Shown here in pieces: positions 46,073 through 55,307 of a stretch of DNA of 64,000 bases. Source of the stretch: JBKDZP01 sp047971315 (GTDB lineage: Bacteria; Bacillota_I; Bacilli_A; RF39; UBA660); the NCBI GenBank assembly GCA_047971315.1, contig JBKDZP010000002.1:1-64000 (forward strand), read 5' to 3'. The position numbers and the translations under genes are program-made. Position 1 is the first letter of the stretch. The number at the start of each line of letters is the position of its first letter. The notes beneath the pieces are model-generated. The model worked only from the letters and a program-made list of their open reading frames with translations, was not told the DNA's origin and ran no database searches.

Positions 46073-48616
46073 ATGAAGAGAAACGAAGTTGACTTAAGTA
46101 AAGTAACCCCAATGATGAAACAATATCTCGATATAAAAGAAGAAAATGAAGATATAATATTATTTTTTAGATTAGGAGATTTCTATGAAATGTTTTTTGA
46201 AGATGCGATAAATGTATCTCATGAATTAGAATTAACATTAACAGGAAAAAATGCAGGACTTGATGATAAAATACCAATGTGCGGAATACCACATCATGCA
46301 GCCAATATATATATAGAAAAGTTAGTAGAAAAAGGTTATAAAATTGGTATTTGTGAACAATTGGAAGACCCAAAAGATTCAAAGGGAATAGTTAAAAGAG
46401 GAATAATACAAATTATTAGTAAAGGTACCATAATAAATGATGAATCTTTAGTTGAATATGAAAATAACTTTATTGGATCAATAATTGACTTTAACCACTG
46501 TTATTCACTTGTTTACATTGATATTTCAACAGGTGAAATATATGCAAAAATTATCGAACATAATATTTCTAAATTAATTAGTGAAATAGTAAGTATTGGG
46601 TTAAAAGAAGTAATACTAACATCAAAAATTGATGAAAATATAAATACAATTTTAAAAAATCAATTTAAAATAATTACTACAATAACAAATGAAATAAAAG
46701 AATTAATAGAATATATTTATGTTTATGAAGATGTTGAAAATATATATTATATTGAAGGGGTAAAACATTTATTAACATATATTACAAATACTCAAAAAAG
46801 AGAATTAAAACATATTCAAAAATTAGTTATCAAAGAAAATAAAAATAATTTAAAACTAGATATAAATACCAAAAGAAATTTAGAAATAACAGAAACGATT
46901 AGACAAAAACAAAGAAATTATTCATTAATTTGGTTATTAGATAAAACTAAAACAGCAATGGGCTCTAGAATGCTTAAATCAGTATTAGAAAATCCACTTA
47001 TAGATAAAGAAGAAATAAATAGAAGATTTGACATAATTGATATTTTACTAAAAGAATTTATTCTTAAAGAAGATTTAGTTAATTATTTATATGAAGTTTA
47101 TGATTTAGAAAGACTAAGTGGAAGAATTGCATTTGGAAATGCTAATGCAAAAGATTTATTACAATTAAAAAATTCATTAAAGGTATTACCTAATATAAAA
47201 GAAATATTAAACAAAATAAATTTTTATAAAAATATAGAAGATTTGACTGAATTATATAATTTATTAGAAGAAAGTATTTATGAAAATCCACCGATATCTA
47301 TAAAAGAAGGATATATAATAAAAGAAGGATATAATCAAGAATTAGATGACTTAAAGAAATTACGAAAAGGTGGGAAAGATTTCGTAGCAAGGTTCGAAGA
47401 AGAAGAAAAAGAAAGAACTGGAATTAAAAATTTAAAAATAGGATATAATCGAATATTTGGCTATTATATTGAAGTATCAAAAGGAAATATTAATTTAATT
47501 AAAGATGAATTTGGATATGAAAGAAGACAAACATTAGCTAACTGTGAAAGATATATTAGTCCAATATTAAAAGAAAAAGAAGCATTAATATTAAGTGCAG
47601 AAGAAAAAATAGTTGAAATAGAATATAATTTATTTATCCAAATTAGAGATAAAATAAAAGAATATATTCCAAAATTACAAAAAACTGCTAAAGTAATAAG
47701 CGAAATAGATGTTATACAGTCATTTTCAACAGTATCTGAAGAAAATAATTATGTAAGACCAACATTTAATGACGAAAATATTGTAAAAATAATTGATAAT
47801 AGACATCCAGTAGTTGAGCATGTAATCAATAAAGAATATGTTAGAAATGATATCATATTTGATGAAAATACAAATATATTATTAATAACAGGTCCAAACA
47901 TGGCAGGTAAATCTACATATATGAGACAATTTGCTATAACAGTTATAATGGCTCAAAGTGGATGTTTTGTGCCAGCAACAAAGGCTAATTTACCAATTTT
48001 TGATGCAATATTTACTAGAATTGGGGCAAGTGATGACCTTGTAAGTGGAGAATCTACTTTTATGGTTGAGATGAAAGAAGCAAATTTTGCTATTACTAAT
48101 GCAACAAAAAATAGTTTAATATTGTTTGATGAATTAGGAAGAGGTACAGCAACATTTGATGGAATGGCACTAGCTCAAGCAATAATCGAGTATATTCACA
48201 AATCAATTAAGGCTAAAACTCTATTTTCAACTCATTATCATGAATTAACAGATTTAGAAAATACACTACCTAATCTTAAAAATATTCATGTTAGTGCAAA
48301 AGAAGAAAATTCTAATATAACTTTTCTACATAAAATAAAAAATGGAAGTATAGATAAAAGTTATGGTATTCATGTAGCATCACTTGCAGAACTACCAGAT
48401 ACTGTAATAAACCGAGCAGATCAAATATTAAAAATATACGAAAAAAATGAAATAAAAAGAGACAAAAATGTACAACAATCTATTTTTACAGAAAAATTTG
48501 AAGTAGTAAAGGAATCAATAGTGGAAAATGAATTAAAAAAATTGAACTTACTTGAAATTACACCATTAGAAGCAATGAATATTTTATATAAATTACAAGA
48601 ACAATCAAAAAAATAG
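46073..48616 (+). CDS. mutS: DNA mismatch repair protein MutS
   Basis: An 847-residue mismatch-recognition ATPase of the MutS1 family. The N-terminal mismatch-binding domain carries the Phe-x-Glu motif in FYEMFFEDA (near residue 39). The connector, lever and clamp domains follow, then the ATPase with Walker A GPNMAGKST (607-615), Walker B LILFDELGRGT and the ABC-type signature STFMVEMKE. The C-terminal dimerisation tail is present. GAGGTGAACAG precedes the ATG. mutL is not adjacent, unlike in many Firmicutes. Confidence 0.96.
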   Translation: MKRNEVDLSKVTPMMKQYLDIKEENEDIILFFRLGDFYEMFFEDAINVSHELELTLTGKNAGLDDKIPMCGIPHHAANIYIEKLVEKGYKIGICEQLEDPKDSKGIVKRGIIQIISKGTIINDESLVEYENNFIGSIIDFNHCYSLVYIDISTGEIYAKIIEHNISKLISEIVSIGLKEVILTSKIDENINTILKNQFKIITTITNEIKELIEYIYVYEDVENIYYIEGVKHLLTYITNTQKRELKHIQKLVIKENKNNLKLDINTKRNLEITETIRQKQRNYSLIWLLDKTKTAMGSRMLKSVLENPLIDKEEINRRFDIIDILLKEFILKEDLVNYLYEVYDLERLSGRIAFGNANAKDLLQLKNSLKVLPNIKEILNKINFYKNIEDLTELYNLLEESIYENPPISIKEGYIIKEGYNQELDDLKKLRKGGKDFVARFEEEEKERTGIKNLKIGYNRIFGYYIEVSKGNINLIKDEFGYERRQTLANCERYISPILKEKEALILSAEEKIVEIEYNLFIQIRDKIKEYIPKLQKTAKVISEIDVIQSFSTVSEENNYVRPTFNDENIVKIIDNRHPVVEHVINKEYVRNDIIFDENTNILLITGPNMAGKSTYMRQFAITVIMAQSGCFVPATKANLPIFDAIFTRIGASDDLVSGESTFMVEMKEANFAITNATKNSLILFDELGRGTATFDGMALAQAIIEYIHKSIKAKTLFSTHYHELTDLENTLPNLKNIHVSAKEENSNITFLHKIKNGSIDKSYGIHVASLAELPDTVINRADQILKIYEKNEIKRDKNVQQSIFTEKFEVVKESIVENELKKLNLLEITPLEAMNILYKLQEQSKK

Positions 48617-48625
48617 GAGGTAAAT

Positions 48626-49015
48626 ATGAAATTATTAAAAAAAGAAAATTGGCTGGTAAATTTAATATTAATGATATTATCAGAAGGATTTTATGCATTT
48701 ATTTTAGGTCATTATCTAAAGGTATATAAAAAAGATGCTTGGTATAGAAATAAATTTTATTGGATATTTGGAACCTTATTATTTTTCTTTCCTGTTTTGA
48801 TAATGTTTTCAATTTTTAATATACAAATTATGTGTAGTATTTCAAAAAAATTAGAAGTTCCGGGCAGTGAAATATATTGTTCACCATATGTTTGGATTTT
48901 ATGTTTAATTTTACAAGTGATTGGCTGGTCATTATTTATAATAATGTTAATTTATATTTTGATATGGCCATCAGTAATGATTTATAGAGGAAATGCAGAA
49001 CAATATATAGATTAA
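48626..49015 (+). CDS. Unknown membrane protein, 129 residues
   Basis: Three hydrophobic segments are visible (about residues 10-30, 42-68 and 88-115). Aromatic and Cys residues sit near the loops. No family recognised. GGAGG precedes the ATG, and it lies 9 bases after mutS and 37 before the ABC transporter gene. It may be co-transcribed with either. Confidence 0.75.
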   Translation: MKLLKKENWLVNLILMILSEGFYAFILGHYLKVYKKDAWYRNKFYWIFGTLLFFFPVLIMFSIFNIQIMCSISKKLEVPGSEIYCSPYVWILCLILQVIGWSLFIIMLIYILIWPSVMIYRGNAEQYID

Positions 49016-49052
49016 TAAATTAAAAATAATAATAAATTAAAGGAGTGATATA

Positions 49053-49952
49053 GTGCTTAAAGTAGAAAATGTAACTAAATACTATGGTGATTTTAAAGCC
49101 GTAGATAATTTATCATTTGAAGTGAAAAAAGGTGAAATATTTGGACTTTTAGGAGTGAATGGAGCAGGAAAGACTACAACATTTAGAATGATTATGGGAC
49201 TATTAGACCCAAATAATGGGAAAATTACATTAGATGGTAAAATCATTGATTATGATCAAACTGATAATATTGGATTTTTAACTGAAGAACGTAGTTTATT
49301 AGTTAAAATGACTGTCTTAGAACAAGCTTTATTTTATGGAAATTTAAAAGGAATGTCTAATAATAAAATATTAGATAGATTAGATACTCTATTAAATAAA
49401 TTTGGAATAGTAGATTATAAAAATAAAAAAATAAAAGAATTATCAAAAGGTAATCAACAAAAGATACAATTTATAATGGCAATATTACACGAACCAAAAC
49501 TGTTAATTTTAGATGAACCATTTTCTGGATTAGATCCATTTAACTCAGAATTATTCAAAAAAGAAATAGTTGAAATGGCAGAAAATGGAAGTATGATTAT
49601 TTTCTCATCACATCGTATGGAGCATGTTGAATTGTTTTGCAAAAAACTAGCAATTATTTTAAAAGGTAAAACTGTTTTAGAAGGTTATTTATCTGACATA
49701 AAAGAAAAATATCGTAAAAAAAATATTTTCATAAAAGGTGATGTTGATAAAAAAAAATTAGAATCAATAGATGGAGTAGTTGAGGTTATTACAAAAGCGG
49801 ATGAATTTGAAGTAATTATTGAAGATGCATCAAAAGTAAGCAATGTTTTTAATAAAATAAAAGAAAAAAATAATATTACAAAATTTGTAGTAGAAGAACC
49901 ATCATTAAATGAAATATTTATAGCCAAGGTAGGTGAATCTTATGAAAAATAA
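49053..49952 (+). CDS. ABC transporter ATP-binding protein (NatA-like, DUF4162 tail)
   Basis: A 299-residue ATPase subunit of an exporter. It has Walker A GVNGAGKTT (about residues 34-42), signature LSKGNQQK, Walker B LLILDEPFSGLD and the H-loop in IIFSSHRMEHVE. A C-terminal DUF4162 domain follows (last 85 residues), as in NatA-type ATPases for Na+ or drug/peptide export. The GTG start follows AGGAGTGA. It overlaps its permease by 11 bases. Confidence 0.93.
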   Translation: MLKVENVTKYYGDFKAVDNLSFEVKKGEIFGLLGVNGAGKTTTFRMIMGLLDPNNGKITLDGKIIDYDQTDNIGFLTEERSLLVKMTVLEQALFYGNLKGMSNNKILDRLDTLLNKFGIVDYKNKKIKELSKGNQQKIQFIMAILHEPKLLILDEPFSGLDPFNSELFKKEIVEMAENGSMIIFSSHRMEHVELFCKKLAIILKGKTVLEGYLSDIKEKYRKKNIFIKGDVDKKKLESIDGVVEVITKADEFEVIIEDASKVSNVFNKIKEKNNITKFVVEEPSLNEIFIAKVGESYEK

Positions 49953-51258
49953 ATTAATGTATTTAACAAGTTTTAGTTTAAAAAGAAAAATAAAAACAAA
50001 ATGGTTTTTAATAGCTAATATTTTATTTGCTTTTATAATTATTGGAGTTTCAAATATTGATAATATTATTAATTTTTTTGGAGGAGATTTTAATCAAAAA
50101 GTTCAAGTATATGTACTAGATAATACTAATTATACATTTGATACTCTAAAACCACAAATTGATGGAATTAGTTTAAATACTGATGGATCAGAAGGTATTT
50201 ATGAGGCAGTAATATATGATGGAACAATAGAAGAAGCTAAATTATTATTAGAAGAAGAAGTAAATAATTTAGTATTAATAATTGATGAAGACAAAGAAAC
50301 TGTTTTAAAAGTAACATTAATTTCAGAAGGATATTTAGATACAATTGATTATCAATTGTTTAATACAGCTATTAATAATACTAAAGTTGCAATAGCTATG
50401 TCACAATCTAATATTGATACTGATGAATTAACTAAAATATATTCAGCAGTTAATATCGAAAGAATATATTTAGATGAAACTAAAACAACAGATGACGAAA
50501 ATATGGAAATGATTATATCATCAGTGTTTCCAATTATTATACTACCATTTTTCATGTTGATAATGTTCTTAGTTCAAATGATTGGTGCTGAGGTTAATGA
50601 TGAAAAAACTACAAGAGGAATGGAAATGATTATATCAAGTGTTTCTCCAAAAACTCATTTTTTCTCTAAAATAATTGCTGGAAATGTGTTTATTTTATTA
50701 CAAGGATTTTTATTGTTATTGTATGGTGGAATTGGATTATTTGTTAGAAATATCATTGGAAGTAGTGGAATAACTGATTTACTTGGTAGTTCAGCAAGTG
50801 GTATATTTGATGGATTATTAAATTCTGGATTATTTGATAAAATGATTTTAATTATTCCAGTTACTTTATTACTTATGATACTAACATTTCTAGCATACTC
50901 TCTTTTAACTGGAGTACTTGCTTCGATGACAACTAATGCTGAAGATTTTTCTCAATTACAAACACCTATAATATTAGTTTCATTAGTTGGATATTATTTA
51001 TCATTAATGGCAGGTATGTTTGATGGGGCTTTATTTATAAGAGTTTTATCTTATGTACCATTTATTTCTGCTATATTATCTCCATCATTACTTGTTTTAG
51101 AACAAATTGGAATATTTGATGTAATTATTTCAATTATATTAATAATTATAACTAATGTATTATTAATTAAGTATGGACTTAAAATATATAAAGTTGGTAT
51201 TTTAAACTATTCTTCTAAAAATTTATGGAAAAAAATGTTTAAAGCAATGAAGGACTAA
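49942..51258 (+). CDS. ABC-2 type permease (NatB-like)
   Basis: A 438-residue membrane subunit pairing with the preceding ATPase. One N-terminal helix (about residues 20-42) is followed by a large extracytoplasmic domain (about 45-185) and five to six C-terminal helices, with the ABC-2 signature region ERGMEMI-like (TTRGMEMIISSVSPKTHFFSKI) near residue 225. The substrate is unknown. AGGTAGGTGA precedes ATG 49942; the in-frame GTG at 49933 is less likely. The last codons and terminator form the first copy of a 40-base direct repeat. Confidence 0.9.
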   Translation: MKNKLMYLTSFSLKRKIKTKWFLIANILFAFIIIGVSNIDNIINFFGGDFNQKVQVYVLDNTNYTFDTLKPQIDGISLNTDGSEGIYEAVIYDGTIEEAKLLLEEEVNNLVLIIDEDKETVLKVTLISEGYLDTIDYQLFNTAINNTKVAIAMSQSNIDTDELTKIYSAVNIERIYLDETKTTDDENMEMIISSVFPIIILPFFMLIMFLVQMIGAEVNDEKTTRGMEMIISSVSPKTHFFSKIIAGNVFILLQGFLLLLYGGIGLFVRNIIGSSGITDLLGSSASGIFDGLLNSGLFDKMILIIPVTLLLMILTFLAYSLLTGVLASMTTNAEDFSQLQTPIILVSLVGYYLSLMAGMFDGALFIRVLSYVPFISAILSPSLLVLEQIGIFDVIISIILIIITNVLLIKYGLKIYKVGILNYSSKNLWKKMFKAMKD

Positions 51259-51271
51259 TGTCCTTTTTTTG
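51232..51271 (+). repeat. Direct repeat, left copy (40 bases)
   Basis: Covers the last codons of the ABC permease, its stop and its terminator. It matches 53184-53223 at 39 of 40 positions (C at 51255 versus T at 53207). The two copies bracket the pilin/lectin gene. Confidence 0.9.
51250..51270 (+). terminator. Terminator of the ABC exporter genes
   Basis: AAGGAC pairs with GTCCTT around TAAT and is followed by Ts. The A-rich side overlaps the stop codon. Confidence 0.8.
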
Positions 51272-51479
51272 GTGGAAATTTCCAAACCGAGTGTATAAAT
51301 AAATATTAAAGTAAGAAAATTTTCACTTTTTTTTTATATATTTAAAATTAATAAATAATAAATATATAAAAACTAGAATATAATAGCCTGAATTTAAATT
51401 AAAGATAAATTTTTAATTCAAATTCATTGTCAATTTATTAATATTGTGTTATTCTAAAGTAGAAGATAGGAGTAGTAAA

Positions 51480-53129
51480 ATGAAGAATTATAATTTAAGA
51501 CAACAAGGTTTTACTTTAATAGAGTTATTAGCAGTTATAGTAATATTAGCTGTAATAGCATTAATCGCTACACCAATGATATTAGGTGTAATAGATACAG
51601 CAAAACATGGAGCTGCAGAATCAAGTGCACTAGGATTTGTAGATGCTATCGAAAAAACAGTAATATTAAAAATGATGGATGGTGAAGTAATGAAAGGTGA
51701 TTATACCGTTGCTGAATTAAAAAATTCAGTATCATTTAAAGGAAATGGTCCTTCAAAAGGTAAAATTACTATATCTACAGTAGGTGAAGTTAGTAGTGCT
51801 ACATTATGTATAAATAATTATAAAATTAGTTATGACGGTAAAAAGGCAGAAGTAGTAGAAACAAATTGTGATGATATGAGTGAAGTTTTAGAAAAATACA
51901 CAGAAAGTATATTAAATGGAACAGATCCAGTATTAGGAACAAATATGATCCCAGTAATAATAGCAGATAATGGGGATGTAACATATGCAGATACTAATAC
52001 AAAATGGTATAACTATGCAAGTAAGGTATGGGCAAATGCTGTAATATTAATAGATTCACCATCTACAACATATGTAATTGGAGATACAATAATTGAAAAT
52101 GATATAGAATCATACTTTGTATGGGTGCCAAGATATAAATATAAGTTATTTAATACAGGAGAGTACTCTGGATATATAACAGGTAAAAATTCAACATCAA
52201 ATGCACAAACAATAGAAATAGTTTTTGAAAGTAAAGATAAAACAGTATCAAATGGTACATTAGTGGGAAATTATCTAACACATGTAACATTTACTACTTT
52301 AGATGTAAATGGTATGTGGGTAGGAAAATTTGAAACAGGATATGCTGGAGCAACAAGTATAGGTACAGCTCATGTAAATACTATAGATTCAAGTAAAATA
52401 ATAGTTAAACCAAATGTATATTCATGGAGATATAATACAGTATACAATATGTTTATGTCGGCATATAATTATGATACAACAAATGGTTCACATATGATGA
52501 AAAATACAGAATGGGGAGCAGTATCATATCTATCAAGTTCAGTATATGGAATAAATAAAGAAGTAAATATAAATAATAATAGCTCATATTTAACAGGATA
52601 CAGTGCTGTAGAAGGTACAGATCAAAGTAAATTTTACGGAACATTTGAAGCTTCATCAGATATAACATTACCATATAATACAACAACAGGATATTTAGCA
52701 AGTACAACTGGAAATATATCAGGAATATATGATATGTCAGGTGGTGCACATGAATATATGGCATCATATATTAGTGGTCAATTAGGAAGTAGTGGATTTG
52801 ATACTACAACCATAGCAAATACAGATTATACAAAGTACTTAGATGTATATAATGCAAGTTCTACAATAGATTCTTATCAATATAGAATCTTAGGAGACGC
52901 AACCGGAGAAATGGGACCATTCTATTATTATAAAGATGGAGATAATAATTATCGACGTCACAATGGATGGTACGCTGATGGTTCGAATTTCGTGGAGGCT
53001 TCGAACCCATGGTTCTATCGTGGAGGCAGTTTCTATTATGGAGTACTCGCTGGTCAGTTCTTCTTCGATAGGATTACAGGAGAAGGTATCCCTTACATGG
53101 GCAGTCGCCTAGTACTCGCTATAAACTAA
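51480..53129 (+). CDS. Pilin-anchored protein with C-terminal C-type-lectin/FGE-like domain (DGR-target-like)
   Basis: A 549-residue protein. Residues 1-45 are a class III-type prepilin start (RQQGFTLIELLAVIVI, then the hydrophobic helix), and 45-140 are a short pilin-like body. Residues 140-549 are a large domain with WVPRYKYKLF, NTEWGAVSYLSSSVYG, SGIYDMSGGAHEYMAS and RILGDATGEMGP. The final stretch contains FVEASNPWFYRGGSF, then GSRLVL at the end. This order matches the FGE-sulfatase/C-type-lectin fold of DGR variable proteins, where residues between the PWF.R and SR.VL anchors vary. The last 50 codons use many C-ending codons, unlike the rest. GATAGGAG precedes ATG 51480; an earlier in-frame ATG is at 51444. 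It is bracketed by 40-base direct repeats. Confidence 0.8.
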   Translation: MKNYNLRQQGFTLIELLAVIVILAVIALIATPMILGVIDTAKHGAAESSALGFVDAIEKTVILKMMDGEVMKGDYTVAELKNSVSFKGNGPSKGKITISTVGEVSSATLCINNYKISYDGKKAEVVETNCDDMSEVLEKYTESILNGTDPVLGTNMIPVIIADNGDVTYADTNTKWYNYASKVWANAVILIDSPSTTYVIGDTIIENDIESYFVWVPRYKYKLFNTGEYSGYITGKNSTSNAQTIEIVFESKDKTVSNGTLVGNYLTHVTFTTLDVNGMWVGKFETGYAGATSIGTAHVNTIDSSKIIVKPNVYSWRYNTVYNMFMSAYNYDTTNGSHMMKNTEWGAVSYLSSSVYGINKEVNINNNSSYLTGYSAVEGTDQSKFYGTFEASSDITLPYNTTTGYLASTTGNISGIYDMSGGAHEYMASYISGQLGSSGFDTTTIANTDYTKYLDVYNASSTIDSYQYRILGDATGEMGPFYYYKDGDNNYRRHNGWYADGSNFVEASNPWFYRGGSFYYGVLAGQFFFDRITGEGIPYMGSRLVLAIN

Positions 53130-53183
53130 AATCCTATATTTTGTCAGGACTTTGTTAAGTTAAGTGTGTAAATTTGTTAAGAT

Positions 53184-53223
53184 AAAATGTTTAAAGCAAT
53201 GAAGGATTAATGTCCTTTTTTTG
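53184..53223 (+). repeat. Direct repeat, right copy (40 bases)
   Basis: The second copy of the ABC-permease 3' end and terminator (see 51232-51271), now placed behind the pilin/lectin gene, where it is not in a coding frame for any gene. Its AAGGAT/GTCCTT hairpin (53202-53222) can still act as terminator for the pilin/lectin gene. Confidence 0.9.
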
Positions 53224-53266
53224 TTATTAAATTACTATTTCTTTCATAAAATATAGTGGTGATTAA

Positions 53267-53506
53267 ATGCAACTAATAAATAAAGTAAGAAGTTATTTAC
53301 TAGAAGATGAATTTAAAATGATCGTTTTAGAAAATAGAATTAATATTGTTAATTATACTAAAATTGGTCATTTTGATAATAGTAAAGTAGAAATTTATCA
53401 TAATGATGGAAAATTATTAATTCTGGGTAAAAATTTAGTTGTATCAAAACTAATCAAAGATGAAATTTTAATATCTGGTTTAATTAATAATATAGAATTT
53501 AGGTGA
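53267..53506 (+). CDS. yqfC: YqfC/YabP-family sporulation protein
   Basis: A 79-residue protein matching the YabP/YqfC family: ENRINIVNYTKIGHFDNSKV, then a strand-turn pattern with LLILGKNLVVSKL and EILISGLI. In Bacillus YqfC is made under sigma-E with YqfD. Its biochemical role is unknown. GTGGTGATTA precedes the ATG, and yqfD starts immediately after (SD inside its end). It ends with TGA. Confidence 0.85.
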   Translation: MQLINKVRSYLLEDEFKMIVLENRINIVNYTKIGHFDNSKVEIYHNDGKLLILGKNLVVSKLIKDEILISGLINNIEFR

Positions 53507-53511
53507 AATAT

Positions 53512-54681
53512 ATGGAAAATAAATGGATAAACTACTCAAAAAACAGATTACTTATCAAAATAACTGGAAAAAATATAAATAGATTTATTAGAAAAGTAAT
53601 AGATAATAAAATAGATATATTACATATGAACTATATTAATTTTAAAGAAATTGAAATTTTAATTTATAAAAAAGATTATCAAAAATTAAAGGAAATTAAG
53701 ACTATTTATGATATAGTAATATTAGATACCTTAGGTGTATCAAAAATTAAAAAATTTATATATAAAAATCAGTATTTTTTATTTTTTTTATTAATTGGAA
53801 TTATTATATTTTATGGACTTGTAAATACTATATTTGAAATAGAAGTTATACATAGTAGTTCATCAATTAGAAATCTTATAAATGAAGAATTAAAGAAAGA
53901 AGGACTAAAAGTTTATACATTTAAAAAAAATTATAAAAAACTTCAAATAATTAAAGAAAATATTTTGAATAAATATAAAGATAAAATTGAATGGATTGAA
54001 ATTGAAGAAGTTGGGACAAAATACATTGTAAGAGTAGAAGAAAGAATAATTACAATAGAAGAGTCACAAAAAAAATATCAAAATATAACTGCAAAAAAAG
54101 CAGCTATTCTAGTTAAAATAGATGCGAAAAGTGGTGAAATAATTAAAAATGTAAATGAATATGTAAAAAAAGGTGAAGTAGTAATTAGTGGTATAATTAA
54201 ATTATATGATGAAATTCAAGAATTTGTATCAGCACAAGGACAAATTTTTGGTGAAGTTTGGTATAAAGTACAAGTAGAATATCCACTTTATTATAAGGAA
54301 GAAAAAATAACAAATAATAAAAATAAAGTTTTAGTAATAAAGTTTTTGGGAAAAAATATAGAATTATTTAATTTTAATAAATATAAATTTAAAAATATAG
54401 AAGAAAATATTTTGCTTCAGAGTAATTTAATACCTCTAAAATTAGTTTACGAAAAACAAACTGAAAAAGAAATTATTGAAGAAAATTTAACAATAGAAGA
54501 AGCTACAAATAAGGCAATTAAAGTAGCAACTTCAAAAATTGAAAGTAAACTTAGTGACAATGAAAAAATTATTTCAACAAAAAAATTGAAAGTTGAACAA
54601 AATAATAGTAAAATAATAGTAGAAGTTTTCTTTGCTGTATGTGAAGACATCACTGATATTCAAGAAATTGTTACACAATAA
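53512..54681 (+). CDS. yqfD: Sporulation protein YqfD
   Basis: A 389-residue membrane protein of the YqfD family. The N-terminal cytoplasmic domain (residues 1-85, GKNINRFIRKVIDNKIDILH) is followed by one helix (about 88-106) and an extracytoplasmic domain with EVGTKYIVRVEERI. VNEYVKKGEVVISGII and IEEATNKAIKVA follow. Family members are sigma-E controlled and needed for sporulation in some species. The ATG at 53512 follows AGGTGAAAT within the end of yqfC; a GTG at 53503 overlaps yqfC. In many Bacilli phoH follows yqfD; here a VanZ-like gene does. Confidence 0.88.
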   Translation: MENKWINYSKNRLLIKITGKNINRFIRKVIDNKIDILHMNYINFKEIEILIYKKDYQKLKEIKTIYDIVILDTLGVSKIKKFIYKNQYFLFFLLIGIIIFYGLVNTIFEIEVIHSSSSIRNLINEELKKEGLKVYTFKKNYKKLQIIKENILNKYKDKIEWIEIEEVGTKYIVRVEERIITIEESQKKYQNITAKKAAILVKIDAKSGEIIKNVNEYVKKGEVVISGIIKLYDEIQEFVSAQGQIFGEVWYKVQVEYPLYYKEEKITNNKNKVLVIKFLGKNIELFNFNKYKFKNIEENILLQSNLIPLKLVYEKQTEKEIIEENLTIEEATNKAIKVATSKIESKLSDNEKIISTKKLKVEQNNSKIIVEVFFAVCEDITDIQEIVTQ

Positions 54682-54698
54682 GATAAGCAGGTGATAAA

Positions 54699-55307
54699 AT
54701 GTTTGATGTAACTATCGTTAATATTATCTCGAATATATGGCCAATGGTAGTTATTATAACTGTAATTTTAACATCTATTAGAATTACACAAATAATGATA
54801 AATAAAGAAAAAATAATCTTATACAAAGAATTATTAAAATTTGGTTTTATTGTTTATATTATAAGTCTTTTCTATGTTGTAACATTTCAAGATATTATTT
54901 TTGGAACATCTAATTTTATTCCATTTAAAGAAGTGTTTAGATATGAGATATTAAGTAAATTATTTTTTAAAAATGTAATTGGCAATGTTATAATGTTTAT
55001 TCCTTATGGATTTTTTATATCATATTTTTTGAATTTAAATAAAAAGAAATATGTATTTTATTTATGTTTAATAGTATCTTTAACTATTGAAGTAACACAA
55101 TTATTGATTGGCAGAGTTTTTGATGTTGATGATATAATGTTAAATATATTAGGTGGGTTTATAGGTTATTTTATTTATGATATAATTAATAATATAAAAG
55201 ATAATTTGCCAAAAATTTTTAAAAAAGATTCATTATATAATTTTATCTCAATTGTGATATTATTTGGTATAATATTTTATGTGAGTCATTTACTAGGAGG
55301 AATTTAA
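54699..55307 (+). CDS. VanZ-family membrane protein
   Basis: A 202-residue protein with about five helices. VanZ-like motifs are visible: SNFIPFKEVFRY, NVIGNVIMFIPYGFF and IEVTQLLIGRVFDVDDIMLN, with LGGFIGY in the last VanZ helix. VanZ relatives are linked to glycopeptide or lipoglycopeptide tolerance, but most are uncharacterised. GCAGGTGAT precedes the ATG. It sits between yqfD and ybeY, in the place often held by phoH. Confidence 0.85.
   Translation: MFDVTIVNIISNIWPMVVIITVILTSIRITQIMINKEKIILYKELLKFGFIVYIISLFYVVTFQDIIFGTSNFIPFKEVFRYEILSKLFFKNVIGNVIMFIPYGFFISYFLNLNKKKYVFYLCLIVSLTIEVTQLLIGRVFDVDDIMLNILGGFIGYFIYDIINNIKDNLPKIFKKDSLYNFISIVILFGIIFYVSHLLGGI

Noticed and set aside
52453..52767. 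Long reverse-strand open frame inside the pilin/lectin gene
   Set aside because: It is a shadow of the real gene: no ribosome binding site and a composition typical of antisense frames in AT-rich coding DNA.
51271..53223. Insertion sequence or composite transposon around the pilin/lectin gene
   Set aside because: No transposase or terminal inverted repeats; the direct repeats are 40 bases long and derive from the exporter gene end.
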